Below, in pieces: positions 1 to 7,364 of a stretch of 20,898 nt of DNA. Location of the stretch: NCBI GenBank assembly GCA_036566745.1, contig DATCVR010000023.1, forward strand, positions 1 through 20,898. Direction: 5' to 3'. Position 1 is the stretch's first letter; the number at the start of each line of letters is the position of its first letter. The translations under genes were made by a program, and so were the position numbers. The notes under the pieces are model-generated. The model saw only the letters and a list, made by a program, of their open reading frames with translations. It did not search any database and had not been told where the DNA came from. Source of the stretch: DATCVR01 sp036566745. Lineage in GTDB: Bacteria > Actinomycetota > Actinomycetes > Jiangellales > Jiangellaceae.

Positions 1-1115
1 TGGTCGCCCGAGGGTCCCAGCGCGGACGACACCGGCACGTACCCCGCGCTGGCGAGCCAGACCGCGAAGTCGCCCGAGACCTCGCCCTTCGGGCCGGCCG
101 CGCCGGTGAGGTGCCAGGGCAGGGCGCCGGAACCGCCCAGGTAGGAGATGCCGAACGAGCCGCGCCGCAACGCCGGGCTGCGCAGCTTGACCAGCTCGTC
201 GTTGAGGACGTCGTAGCCGAGTGAGCGGTCGGCGGCGTGCGCGGCCAGCGTCTCGATGGTGTCGTGCCATGCGGTGGCGAGGATCTCCCTCCGGCAGTCG
301 CGCAGGTCCGCTCCGACTCCGGTGGCGTCGAGCCGGTAGAGGTCGGCGTAGACCTCGCGCAGGTGGCGCATCGGCTCCAACCCGTCAGGGGTCGCGACCG
401 GCACGGAGTGCACGATCGAGGTGAAGAAGTCGCGGAACGACGGCAGCCCGAGCCCGAGATCGCGCCCGCCCGCGGCGATCAGAGCGGCACCGGGATCGGC
501 GGCGATGTCGAGGTCGCGCAGGCCTGCGGAGATCGCGTCACGATGCCGGGCGAGGTGATCCCGGCGGCGTTCCGGCAGGTCGGGACCCAGCCGGAGGAAC
601 CGCAGGCGCTGCTCGAGGGCCGCGTCCACGAGCGCCCGGGCCTCACGCACGTCGCCCGGATAGGCGTTGACCAGCGCATCGAGACAGGCATCCAGGCCCG
701 CGACCGCGGATTCCGTATCGTCCGGTGGCGGCCCGAGCAGGACGATCCGGCCGGTCGCGGCTCCGGTGGCGGCGCCCGCGGCGTCGGTCTCGAAGGCCAC
801 GAGCTCGCCGCGACCGTCGAACACAGCGATGCCGTGGTCGTCGAGCGCGATCCGGAACGCGTCGATCAGCGGGTTGACCAGCGTGTCCACGAACGACGTG
901 CGCGGATCGGCGGGGTCACCGAGCAGCTCGGTCACGGCCTGCCCGGAGTGCGGTGTGGCCGCCAGTGCCCTGACCTCGATGAGCGCCGTGGTGGTGGACG
1001 CTGCCGGAGGTCGTTCGGGCGGGCCGAGGCCGGGGCCGAGCGCCAGGATGAGCCGGAGCCGGGGATCGGTGCCGATCGCGTCGTGCAGCCGGAGGAGTGC
1101 GTCGGGCGCGCTCAG
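1..1115 (-). CDS. Unrecognised protein, 3' end cut by window edge, apparent CTG start
   Basis: I read an open minus-strand frame of 371 codons from 1115 to the left edge without a stop; the C-terminus lies outside the window. Codon use is typical of the neighbours (G/C third positions), so it looks coding. An in-frame TGA lies about 80 bases upstream of 1115, and no ATG, GTG or TTG occurs between it and 1115. The first plausible start is CTG at 1115-1113, whose last two bases are part of the hydroxylase TGA (CTGA overlap), which suggests translational coupling. The next usual start is an internal GTG at codon 61, which would drop a well-formed N-terminus. I do not recognise the family. It is soluble-looking, with leucine/arginine-rich helices, and has segments such as GSFGISYLGGSGALPWHLTG near residues 330-350. 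Because it is coupled to an amino-acid hydroxylase, it may act on the same substrate; that is inference only. Confidence 0.7.
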   Translation of the reverse strand, partial: MSAPDALLRLHDAIGTDPRLRLILALGPGLGPPERPPAASTTTALIEVRALAATPHSGQAVTELLGDPADPRTSFVDTLVNPLIDAFRIALDDHGIAVFDGRGELVAFETDAAGAATGAATGRIVLLGPPPDDTESAVAGLDACLDALVNAYPGDVREARALVDAALEQRLRFLRLGPDLPERRRDHLARHRDAISAGLRDLDIAADPGAALIAAGGRDLGLGLPSFRDFFTSIVHSVPVATPDGLEPMRHLREVYADLYRLDATGVGADLRDCRREILATAWHDTIETLAAHAADRSLGYDVLNDELVKLRSPALRRGSFGISYLGGSGALPWHLTGAAGPKGEVSGDFAVWLASAGYVPVSSALGPSGD

Positions 1116-2104
1116 CGGGGGCCACGCTCGGAGCGGAGGACGCGCCCGGGTGCCTGGCGGACGCGGTCGATCTGGTGCCCGTCAGTTGTGATCCAGAACC
1201 GCCGCATCCAGCGCTGCCGTCCGGGCGCGCTGATCGGGGCGGCCGAGCCACGGCGGCCGTGGACGGTGGTGAGGTTGTCGACGAGGAGGATGTCGCCAGG
1301 GGCCAGCACCACCTCGACCGCGTCGCGGTTCAGCACCTCACGCATGCGTTCCAGCGCCGCGAGATACGGCTCGGGGTCGTCCGCCTCGACCTGGACGCGG
1401 GTGGTGTCGTCGTAGAAGCTGAGCCGGGCGACGCCGCCGTCCGGGGTGGCGTCGATCATCGGGGAGTCAGTCGGATCGGTGGTGCGTGGCACCCGCGGGT
1501 CGAACCGGATCGTGTAGACCGGCGCCGTCAGGAGCCGCCAGGTCTCGTCGTCGAAGTCGCCGCGGTCCACCGTCGAGGCGAAGGTGGGGATCTCCTCGGA
1601 GTTGCGCAGGCACTGCATCGAGAAGTACTGCGGCGCCGTCTCGGGATCCATGGCGCCGTCCACGTGGAAGCGGAATCCGGCCTGGCTCTGCGCGGTGTTG
1701 TCGACCGCGCCGGGCACCGAGAAGATGTCGTTCGCCAGCCGCCCGCCCTGGGTGTGGTCGCAGCCGAAGACCACCCCGGCCTGGGTTGCCACCAGCAGGT
1801 GGGCCAGGTCGTGGCTGCCGAGCCGGGCGTCCTCACGCGGCGCGATGGCCGAGGGCGTGCCAGGAAGGTCGTCGGGGAGCCCGAGACCGGTGACGTGGAC
1901 CAGGTGCGACCGGTCCGCGATCGCCCGGCGGAGGTGCGCGAGGCCGGGCGAAGGGTCGGAGGGGCGGGAACCGAGCTCCCGCTCGACCCAGTCGACCACG
2001 GTGGCCTCGGAGGACGCGGCAGGGGGAAGGTCACGAGCCAGCCCGGCCAGGAGTTCGACCTCGGCGGAGGCCAGACGGACCGTGTCGAGCGCAGGTGCGG
2101 ACAA
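1112..2104 (-). CDS. VioC-like Fe(II)/2-oxoglutarate amino-acid hydroxylase (TauD/clavaminate synthase-like)
   Basis: The 330-residue protein resembles non-haem iron, 2-oxoglutarate-dependent oxygenases that hydroxylate free or carrier-bound amino acids (VioC arginine hydroxylase, AsnO, clavaminate synthase). The iron triad is visible: H147-x-D149 in GFRFHVDG, and distal H282 in TTVHGRR. R298 in GRQRW fits the 2-oxoglutarate-binding arginine. The preceding segment GDILLVDNLTTVHGRR and the N-terminal LVHVTGLGLPDD also follow the VioC pattern, and the length is normal for the family. The start is TTG at 2104-2102, because an in-frame TGA lies just upstream; GGATG about 5 nt before it is only a weak ribosome site. 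The 3' end overlaps the next gene by CTGA. No NRPS or peptide cluster is visible in the window, so the substrate is unknown. Family call is secure; arginine or any other named substrate is not. Confidence 0.88.
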   Translation of the reverse strand: MSAPALDTVRLASAEVELLAGLARDLPPAASSEATVVDWVERELGSRPSDPSPGLAHLRRAIADRSHLVHVTGLGLPDDLPGTPSAIAPREDARLGSHDLAHLLVATQAGVVFGCDHTQGGRLANDIFSVPGAVDNTAQSQAGFRFHVDGAMDPETAPQYFSMQCLRNSEEIPTFASTVDRGDFDDETWRLLTAPVYTIRFDPRVPRTTDPTDSPMIDATPDGGVARLSFYDDTTRVQVEADDPEPYLAALERMREVLNRDAVEVVLAPGDILLVDNLTTVHGRRGSAAPISAPGRQRWMRRFWITTDGHQIDRVRQAPGRVLRSERGPR

Positions 2105-2243
2105 TCGTCATCCATTCATCGAATGCCGGGGCGGCGGGGAGCGCCGGCGCCGGGCGCGAGGACCCGGCACGCGGCACGATGCCGACGAGGACCGTCGGAG
2201 TGGGCTCGACGCGGACCACGCTGTCCTCGTGCGAGCCGGGCGG

Positions 2244-2260
2244 GGCCGGACAATCCGGCC
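2244..2260. promoter_or_regulatory. Perfect 7-bp inverted repeat upstream of the hydroxylase gene (operator candidate)
   Basis: GGCCGGA-CAA-TCCGGCC is a perfect palindrome with a 3-base centre, in the 288-bp gap between the AAA+ gene and the hydroxylase. It lies 15-31 bases downstream of a possible -10 element on the minus strand, a common place for a repressor site. A short RNA hairpin is an alternative reading. Confidence 0.35.
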
Positions 2261-2274
2261 GCCAGCACGTTCAA

Positions 2275-2302
2275 GATCTATCAGAGCGCTCGCTCGTGGC
2301 AA
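2275..2302 (-). promoter_or_regulatory. Possible promoter for the hydroxylase-orphan pair
   Basis: On the minus strand TTGCCA (2302-2297) is followed after 16 bases by TAGATC (2280-2275). The first matches -35 elements reasonably; the second lacks the final T of TANNNT, so this is weak. If used, it would leave a leader of roughly 160 bases before the TTG start at 2104, containing the palindrome at 2244-2260. Confidence 0.25.
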
Positions 2303-2353
2303 GGCCGGATCTCGCCATGTGAGGCCCGTGGGCGGCAGTAGGCGGCTGACCTG

Positions 2354-2399
2354 GGGTGCGGCGCCGCGGTCAGACGGGGCGCGGCGCCGCGATCAGACG
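2354..2399. repeat. Two-copy 23-bp tandem duplication over the stop codon of the AAA+ gene
   Basis: Bases 2354-2376 and 2377-2399 are adjacent copies of a 23-bp unit with two mismatches. Each copy holds the 10-bp palindrome GCGGCGCCGC followed by a TCAGACG, so each contains a minus-strand TGA. The second copy carries the real stop of the AAA+ gene (TCA at 2393-2395). The two palindromes could form back-to-back hairpins just after the stop and act as a transcription end or mRNA 3' stabiliser. Confidence 0.75.
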
Positions 2400-5161
2400 T
2401 AGAAGCCGGTCTCGACCTCGCGCACGGGCTCGCCCGAGGGCCGGGGCGGCAGGTCGTCGACGATGAGCTCGCGGATCTGCTCGGGGGTCGGCTCGTCGTC
2501 GCCGGAGGTGATCCGCTGGCCCTGCCGGGCGATGGTCTGCTCGAGCAGCGTGCGCATGAACCGGCCGTTGCCGAAGCCGGGTCCGCGCTCCCAGTGCCCG
2601 CTGCGGTCGCGGAGCTCGTCCTCGACGCCCGGTCCGAGGACGAAGCCCGCCTCGCTCGCCACGACGCCGAAGATGGCGAGCAGCTCGTCGTCGGAGTAGT
2701 CGGGGAACCGGAGGCGGCGCGGAAAGCGCGAGGCGAGGCCGGAGTTCGCCTGGAGGAACCGGCGCATCTCGTGGTCGTACCCGGCGGCGATGACGACGAA
2801 GTCGTGGCGGTAGTTCTCCATCAGCGCCACCAGGGTGGTGACCGCCTCGTGGCCGAAGTCGCGCGGCGAGTCGAGTGGGGTCAGCGCGTACGCCTCGTCG
2901 ATGAACAGGATGCCGCCGAGGGCCCGCTCGACCACGCTGTGGACCTTCGGCGCGGTCTGGCCGATGTACTCGCCCACGAGATCGCGCCGGCTGACCTCGA
3001 CCAGATGGCCGGACGAGAGCAGGCCGAGGTCGGCGTAGATTTCCGAGATCAGCCGGGCCACCGTCGTCTTGGCGGTGCCCGGGTTGCCGGTGAAGACCAT
3101 GTGGCGCGCCGGACCGGCGTAGGGGAGGTCGATCTCGCGGCGCAGCTTCTCCGCGCGGGCCTCGGCGGTGAGGAGGCGGACCTCGGCCTTGATCTCGTGG
3201 AGGCCGATCATGCGGGCCAGGCGCAGGGCGGGGTCGTCGGCGGGCTTGATCCGCACGCCGAAGCTGTCGGGGACGTCGTCGACCTGAAGACGGCGCATCT
3301 GGTCGCGGTCCGGATCGGTGGCGCCGTCCATCACTCGCTGCGCCTGCCGCCCGATGGCGCGGTCGAGCAGATGCCGGACGAGGCGCGCGTTCTCGCTTCC
3401 GGTGCCCCGGCCCGTGTCGGCGAGGAGTGCTGCCACCCGTTCGCTCACCCCGTCGTCGAGGTCGAGGCCGTACTCGGCCGCACGGAGCTCGAAGATGCGC
3501 AACAGCTCGGCGTGGGTGTAGTCGGGGAAGTCGATCTCGCGCTGGAACAGCGCGGCCAGGGCGGGCACGCGCTCGAGCTGGGCGCGGGTCTCGCGCGGCG
3601 GGCCGACGACCACGACGACGAGCTTCCGGGCCGCCGTCTTGAACCCGTCGACCAGGGTGACGACGGCCTCGCGGTCGTGGCCGCGGTCGTCGGGCCGCAG
3701 GAGGTGGAGGTCGTCGAGCAGGAGGACCCCGCCGGCCGCCGCGTCCAGGAGCTTGGTGACCTTGGCGGTGGGGTTGCCCGACGCCAGTTCCGTCGCGCTG
3801 CCCCGCACCACGTCCGCGCGGGTGATGGCCCCGGCGTCGGCGAGCGAGGTGGCCAGCCAGCTGGCGGCACGCGTCCGGCCGGTGCCGTGGTCGCCGAGGA
3901 AGAGCAGCCGCAGCGGTTCGGCGGCCGACCGGAGCCCGGCCCCGCGGCGGAGCACGTCGGTGCGTTGCTCGGCGATCACCGCGGTGAGCGCCCGGCCCAC
4001 GGGATCGCGGCCCAGGACCGGGTCGAGCACTGTGACCGGCTTCGGCGGGGCGGCGAGAGTGCGCGTGCGCGGCGTGTGCCGCGACCGGACGTCGGTGAGG
4101 AAGCCGGTGACCGGCAGCCACGTCGTGCCGCTGGAGGGCAGGCCGGGCAGCCCGCGGATCGCACCGGCGAGGCGGTTGGCGGTGTCGAGCCAGGTCCGGC
4201 AGTGCCCGACCTGGCCCGCGTCCAGCAGGGCCGACAGCCAGGTGCGCACCTCCTGCTGCCACTGCCGTCGGTGGTCGTCGGTCGGGGCCGACCCGAACGC
4301 GGCCGTCAGCGCCTCGCGCTGGTGGTCGTCGACGAGGTCGGTCAGCGCCCGCGGGGGAGCGTCCAGCCCGGCGGCGCGCACGACGCGGGCCAGAGTCTGC
4401 TGGCTCGTCCAGCCCGGTTGCCGGACGTCACGTAGCGCGGTGTCGATCACGGCCAGTCGCTCGACCAGGTGACGGGTGAACGCGCGCGCGCCGCCCAGCT
4501 CGGGAATGACGGCCACGACGTGCGCGGGCGCCTGCGTCCGCCAGGCGGTGACCAGTTCGGCGACGGGCATGGTGAGGTCACCCGCGCGCATGGCCGGGTC
4601 GGCCGCACGGGACTGGTGCAGGTCGAGCAGGGCGTGCCGGCGGCGCTCGAGGGGTTCGATGCCCGCAAACACCTCGGTGCAGCGCTGGAGCAGCGCGAAG
4701 ACCGTGCGCCGGCGCTCGGGGTCGTCCCCGGCCAGTTCGAGCGTGCTCCGTCCGGGCGGGCGGACACCGGGCGTCCACGCCGACCACGACGTGGGAGTGC
4801 GCCGGGGCGCGTTGGTGCTCGTCGACAGCCGCCGCCCGAGCAGCTCGACGACGATGTCGCCGCGGGTGCCGCTGGTGATCGCGGAGGCGCCGCAGAGCAG
4901 GATCAGGGTGCTCCAGAGCTCGCGGACGATGCTCGGCGCCGGGCTACGCAGCCACTGGCTCTCGAACTCGCCGTGGAACTCGGCGGCCGCCGGGCTCGCG
5001 AGCAGTCGCTCGATCCGCGCGTCGATCTCCTCGAACAACCCGTCGGGCACCCTCCAGGGGCCGGGTCCGCCGAGCAGGTCGAGGTAGGGCTCGTCGGTGA
5101 GTAGGAGTTCGAGGTGGTCGGGAATCTGCGGCACACCGTGGAAGGTGCACCGGGGCGCCAC
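2393..5161 (-). CDS. Tandem AAA+ ATPase of the CbxX/CfqX (SpoVK/EccA-like) type
   Basis: This 922-residue protein has an N-terminal region of about 370 residues without a recognised domain, then two AAA+ modules. Module 1 has GDHGTGRT (423-430) and VLLLDDLH (479-486): the Walker A lysine is replaced by arginine and the Walker B is DD rather than DE, so it is probably weak or structural. Module 2 has GNPGTAKT (692-699), FTGNPG context, ILFIDEAYAL (751-760), sensor-1-like FVVIAAGY (788-795) and the arginine-finger region LASRFPRRL (from 810), all typical of CbxX/CfqX proteins. These ATPases remodel or assist protein complexes, for example Rubisco activase CbbX or type VII secretion EccA. No ESX genes or Rubisco lie here, so the client is unknown. 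The start is GTG at 5161, 27 bases after the MFS stop; GTG at 5134 is an alternative. Neither has a good ribosome site. Confidence 0.88.
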   Translation of the reverse strand: MAPRCTFHGVPQIPDHLELLLTDEPYLDLLGGPGPWRVPDGLFEEIDARIERLLASPAAAEFHGEFESQWLRSPAPSIVRELWSTLILLCGASAITSGTRGDIVVELLGRRLSTSTNAPRRTPTSWSAWTPGVRPPGRSTLELAGDDPERRRTVFALLQRCTEVFAGIEPLERRRHALLDLHQSRAADPAMRAGDLTMPVAELVTAWRTQAPAHVVAVIPELGGARAFTRHLVERLAVIDTALRDVRQPGWTSQQTLARVVRAAGLDAPPRALTDLVDDHQREALTAAFGSAPTDDHRRQWQQEVRTWLSALLDAGQVGHCRTWLDTANRLAGAIRGLPGLPSSGTTWLPVTGFLTDVRSRHTPRTRTLAAPPKPVTVLDPVLGRDPVGRALTAVIAEQRTDVLRRGAGLRSAAEPLRLLFLGDHGTGRTRAASWLATSLADAGAITRADVVRGSATELASGNPTAKVTKLLDAAAGGVLLLDDLHLLRPDDRGHDREAVVTLVDGFKTAARKLVVVVVGPPRETRAQLERVPALAALFQREIDFPDYTHAELLRIFELRAAEYGLDLDDGVSERVAALLADTGRGTGSENARLVRHLLDRAIGRQAQRVMDGATDPDRDQMRRLQVDDVPDSFGVRIKPADDPALRLARMIGLHEIKAEVRLLTAEARAEKLRREIDLPYAGPARHMVFTGNPGTAKTTVARLISEIYADLGLLSSGHLVEVSRRDLVGEYIGQTAPKVHSVVERALGGILFIDEAYALTPLDSPRDFGHEAVTTLVALMENYRHDFVVIAAGYDHEMRRFLQANSGLASRFPRRLRFPDYSDDELLAIFGVVASEAGFVLGPGVEDELRDRSGHWERGPGFGNGRFMRTLLEQTIARQGQRITSGDDEPTPEQIRELIVDDLPPRPSGEPVREVETGFYV

Positions 5162-5188
5162 CCTGTGACCCGGTGTCCGGGCCGGAAC

Positions 5189-6424
5189 TCAGTCGACTCG
5201 GCGGCGCTCCGGACGCAGCGGGACGACGTAGGCCAACTGCACCAGCGCCAGCGCGAACAGGATCGTCCACGAGGGCGTGAACGACCCGGTGGCGTCGCGC
5301 AGCGCGCCGAACCAGACCGGCCCCAGCGAGCCGAGTCCGTAGCTGAAGAGGAACGCCATGGCCGTCAGCCGGGCGGACGCTCCCGCGTCGGTGGAGTAGT
5401 CGACCAGGTAGACCAGGCCCAACCCGAAGCCGGCGCCGAGCCCCACCCCGATCAGCGCCATCCAGGCCCACGGCGCAGCGTCCGGTGCGAAGACGACTCC
5501 GCCCAGGCCGATCACCGTGGCCAGCGCACATGGTGCGACCAGGAGCCGGTTGTCGCGCACCCGGTCGGTGAGGATCGGCAGGATCACGCCGGTGACGCCC
5601 CCGGCCGCGGAGAAGACCGTGAGCAGAACCCCCGCGCTGGCCGCCGACCATCCGCGAGCCTCGTACGTGGACGGGATCCAGGCGGCCTGCGTGTAGAACT
5701 GCGTGGACTGGAGGAGCAGGTAGCCGACCACGAGCCACGCGGTGGCGTGCCGCCACGGCAGGGCGCGGCGCGCGGTCCGAGTGGCCGGGACGGGAGCCGG
5801 TGCCGACCGCACTACGGGCCGCCACATCGCCAGCCCGATCACCACCGGGATCGCCCACAGCACCAGCGACAGCCGCCACGACCCGAGGGCCACCGCCAGC
5901 GGCACGGCCAGCAGCGCCCCGAACGACGCGCTGAGGTTCATACCGCCCATATAGGTGCCGGTCATCAGCCCCGAGCGAGCCGGGTAGCGATGTTTCACCA
6001 CGCTGGGCAGCAACGCACCGGAGATGGCGATGCCGGAGCCGATCAGCAGCGTGCCCGAGTACAGCACGACCAGCGCGAGCGTCCCCGTGCCACCGGCCAC
6101 CCGCAGCAGCGATCCGGCGAGGAGGAGCACGACGGCGAGGTACACCGCGCGCTCCCGGCCGAAGCGGTGGCCCAGGCGATGCCCGACCGGCGCCAGCAGG
6201 CCCATGCACAGCACCGGCAGCGTCGTGATGAGGCCGGCCGTGACACCGGTCAGCCCGAGCTCGTCCTTCATCGCGGGGACCAGCGGCGGGACCGAGGTGA
6301 TGGGCGCGCGCAGGTTGACCGCGACGGCGAGCACGGCCAGGGCGGCGAACACGCCGGGCCGAAGACGGCGCGGCATGGCAGGGGCGAGATCAACAGCAGT
6401 CGTCTGGGGCATAGCTGCTGACAT
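5189..6424 (-). CDS. MFS transporter, CynX/NimT family
   Basis: An integral membrane protein of about 411 residues with roughly twelve hydrophobic segments. The first helix carries NLRAPITSVPPL, the hallmark of the CynX/NimT (cyanate and 2-nitroimidazole) branch of the major facilitator superfamily; the loop GHRLGHRFGRERA after helix 2 fits the MFS motif A position, and ARSGLMTGTYMGGMNLSAS matches the mid-protein signature. It probably exports or imports a small molecule through the inner membrane; the substrate cannot be read from sequence. Three starts are possible: TTG 6439, ATG 6424 and ATG 6412, none with a clear ribosome site; I chose the first ATG. It lies about 37 bases after the MOSC gene (22 bases if TTG is used) and 27 bases before the AAA+ ATPase, so the three are likely co-transcribed. 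Confidence 0.9.
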   Translation of the reverse strand: MSAAMPQTTAVDLAPAMPRRLRPGVFAALAVLAVAVNLRAPITSVPPLVPAMKDELGLTGVTAGLITTLPVLCMGLLAPVGHRLGHRFGRERAVYLAVVLLLAGSLLRVAGGTGTLALVVLYSGTLLIGSGIAISGALLPSVVKHRYPARSGLMTGTYMGGMNLSASFGALLAVPLAVALGSWRLSLVLWAIPVVIGLAMWRPVVRSAPAPVPATRTARRALPWRHATAWLVVGYLLLQSTQFYTQAAWIPSTYEARGWSAASAGVLLTVFSAAGGVTGVILPILTDRVRDNRLLVAPCALATVIGLGGVVFAPDAAPWAWMALIGVGLGAGFGLGLVYLVDYSTDAGASARLTAMAFLFSYGLGSLGPVWFGALRDATGSFTPSWTILFALALVQLAYVVPLRPERRRVD

Positions 6425-6461
6425 TGTTGCAGCGGCCAACGATTTTCGCCCGAGGCGTCCG

Positions 6462-7289
6462 TCAGTCGGGCAGGACCTCGACCGGGTCGCCGACGCTGAT
6501 CGTGCCGGTGCCGTCAGGGATCAGGTTGGTCCCGAACCACACCTTCCCGTCCCAGCGCCGATGGCGGGAGAGCGTGCGGATCGGCTCCTTGCCCTTGGCC
6601 AGGGTGTCGGGGTCGATGGTGGTCAGGACGCAACGGTCGCACGGCTTCGGGACGCGGAACTCGATCCCGCCGATGCGTAGCCGCCGCCAGTGGTCCTCGG
6701 CGAACGGCTCGTCGTGCTCGACGACCACGCTGGGCCGGAAGCGGCGCATGGGCAGCGGGCCGGCCGGCTCCTCGCCGCGGGTCAGCGCCTCCTCGACGAT
6801 CCAGTCGTTGAGCTGACGCAGCGAGGCGGCGGAGGTGAGGAGTATCGGATAGCCGTCGGCGAAGCTCACGCGGTCGCCGGGCCGGGAGTAGTCGGGGTTG
6901 GTGGGGCGGCGGGTGGGATCGTCGAGCCAGACCAGCCGGACGTCGCGGTCGAGGAGCTTGCCGAACCACGCGTCGGCTCCGGGCCCGGCGGGGGTGGCAC
7001 TGAGGTGGCTGCGCCAGACCCGGACCGGCACGAGGCCTTCGCGGGAGGTGGCGTCGACTTCGAGCGGCGCGGCGTGTGGACCCTCGAGCCGCAGCCGGCC
7101 CTCGCCGAGCGGCGTGGCGCGCACCCCGAGCAGCGCCGGCTGCACCCGGGCGGTGATCAGCGACCCCTCGACGTCGACGACCATCCAGCGACGGTCGTCG
7201 GCCAGGCCCCACGGCTGCACGCCGGCGCGCTGAACGCTGAATCCGCGCGTCGACTTGACCGGATAGATGTTCAGTTCGGCCACCTGCAC
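6462..7289 (-). CDS. MOSC-domain protein (YcbX/mARC-like)
   Basis: A 275-residue protein with an N-terminal MOSC beta-barrel (about residues 1-120, beginning VAELNIYPVKSTRG) and a C-terminal MOSC domain. The segment KPCDRCVLTTIDPDT (C217, C220) matches the conserved cysteine region of YcbX and mARC, molybdenum-cofactor enzymes that reduce N-hydroxylated compounds; the family's metal-ligating cysteine lies here. Unlike E. coli YcbX there is no C-terminal ferredoxin domain, so an external electron donor would be needed. The start is GTG at 7289, six bases after a TAGGCT box on the minus strand, which suits a leaderless transcript; GTG at 7283 is a second option. The gene leads a close-packed set with the MFS and AAA+ genes. 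Whether it detoxifies the same compound the transporter moves is speculation. Confidence 0.9.
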   Translation of the reverse strand: MQVAELNIYPVKSTRGFSVQRAGVQPWGLADDRRWMVVDVEGSLITARVQPALLGVRATPLGEGRLRLEGPHAAPLEVDATSREGLVPVRVWRSHLSATPAGPGADAWFGKLLDRDVRLVWLDDPTRRPTNPDYSRPGDRVSFADGYPILLTSAASLRQLNDWIVEEALTRGEEPAGPLPMRRFRPSVVVEHDEPFAEDHWRRLRIGGIEFRVPKPCDRCVLTTIDPDTLAKGKEPIRTLSRHRRWDGKVWFGTNLIPDGTGTISVGDPVEVLPD

Positions 7290-7295
7290 CGCTTG

Positions 7296-7301
7296 AGCCT
7301 A
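7296..7301 (-). promoter_or_regulatory. -10 box for the MOSC gene
   Basis: TAGGCT on the minus strand, six bases before the GTG start. This spacing predicts transcription starting at or next to the start codon (leaderless mRNA). Confidence 0.5.
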
Positions 7302-7318
7302 TCCGCCAGGTCCGGGTG

Positions 7319-7334
7319 GCCGGGCCTGCCCGGC
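7319..7334 (-). terminator. Possible hairpin terminator after the kinase gene
   Basis: GCCGGG-CCTG-CCCGGC forms a 6-bp all-GC stem with a 4-base loop (7 bp if closed fully), 31 bases past the kinase stop and just before the MOSC promoter. There is no U-tract, as is usual in actinomycetes, so function is uncertain. Confidence 0.4.
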
Positions 7335-7364
7335 GGGCGGCCGCCGCGATTCAGCCGCCGCGAG

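Noticed and set aside
237..1415. 392-residue plus-strand open frame at the left edge
   Set aside because: It is antisense to the orphan gene and the end of the hydroxylase gene, is rich in Arg/Gly/Gln without any motif, and arises because GC-rich third positions remove stops from opposite frames.
2031..2219. 62-residue minus-strand frame in the gap before the hydroxylase
   Set aside because: It runs into the hydroxylase gene in another frame, has no ribosome site and resembles no small protein such as MbtH; the in-gap part is Pro/Ala-rich like random GC-rich sequence.
2370..4262. 630-residue minus-strand frame within the AAA+ gene
   Set aside because: Composition is almost only Arg, Pro, Ala, Gly and His; the real AAA+ protein in the other frame carries all the motifs.
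2594..4435. 613-residue plus-strand frame opposite the AAA+ gene
   Set aside because: A Val/Glu/Gly-rich antisense shadow with no domain and no promoter.
6431..6450. GCCAACGATT near the MFS start, similar to the arm of the inverted repeat at 19592-19647
   Set aside because: Only about eight bases match and there is no opposing arm, so I treat it as chance.
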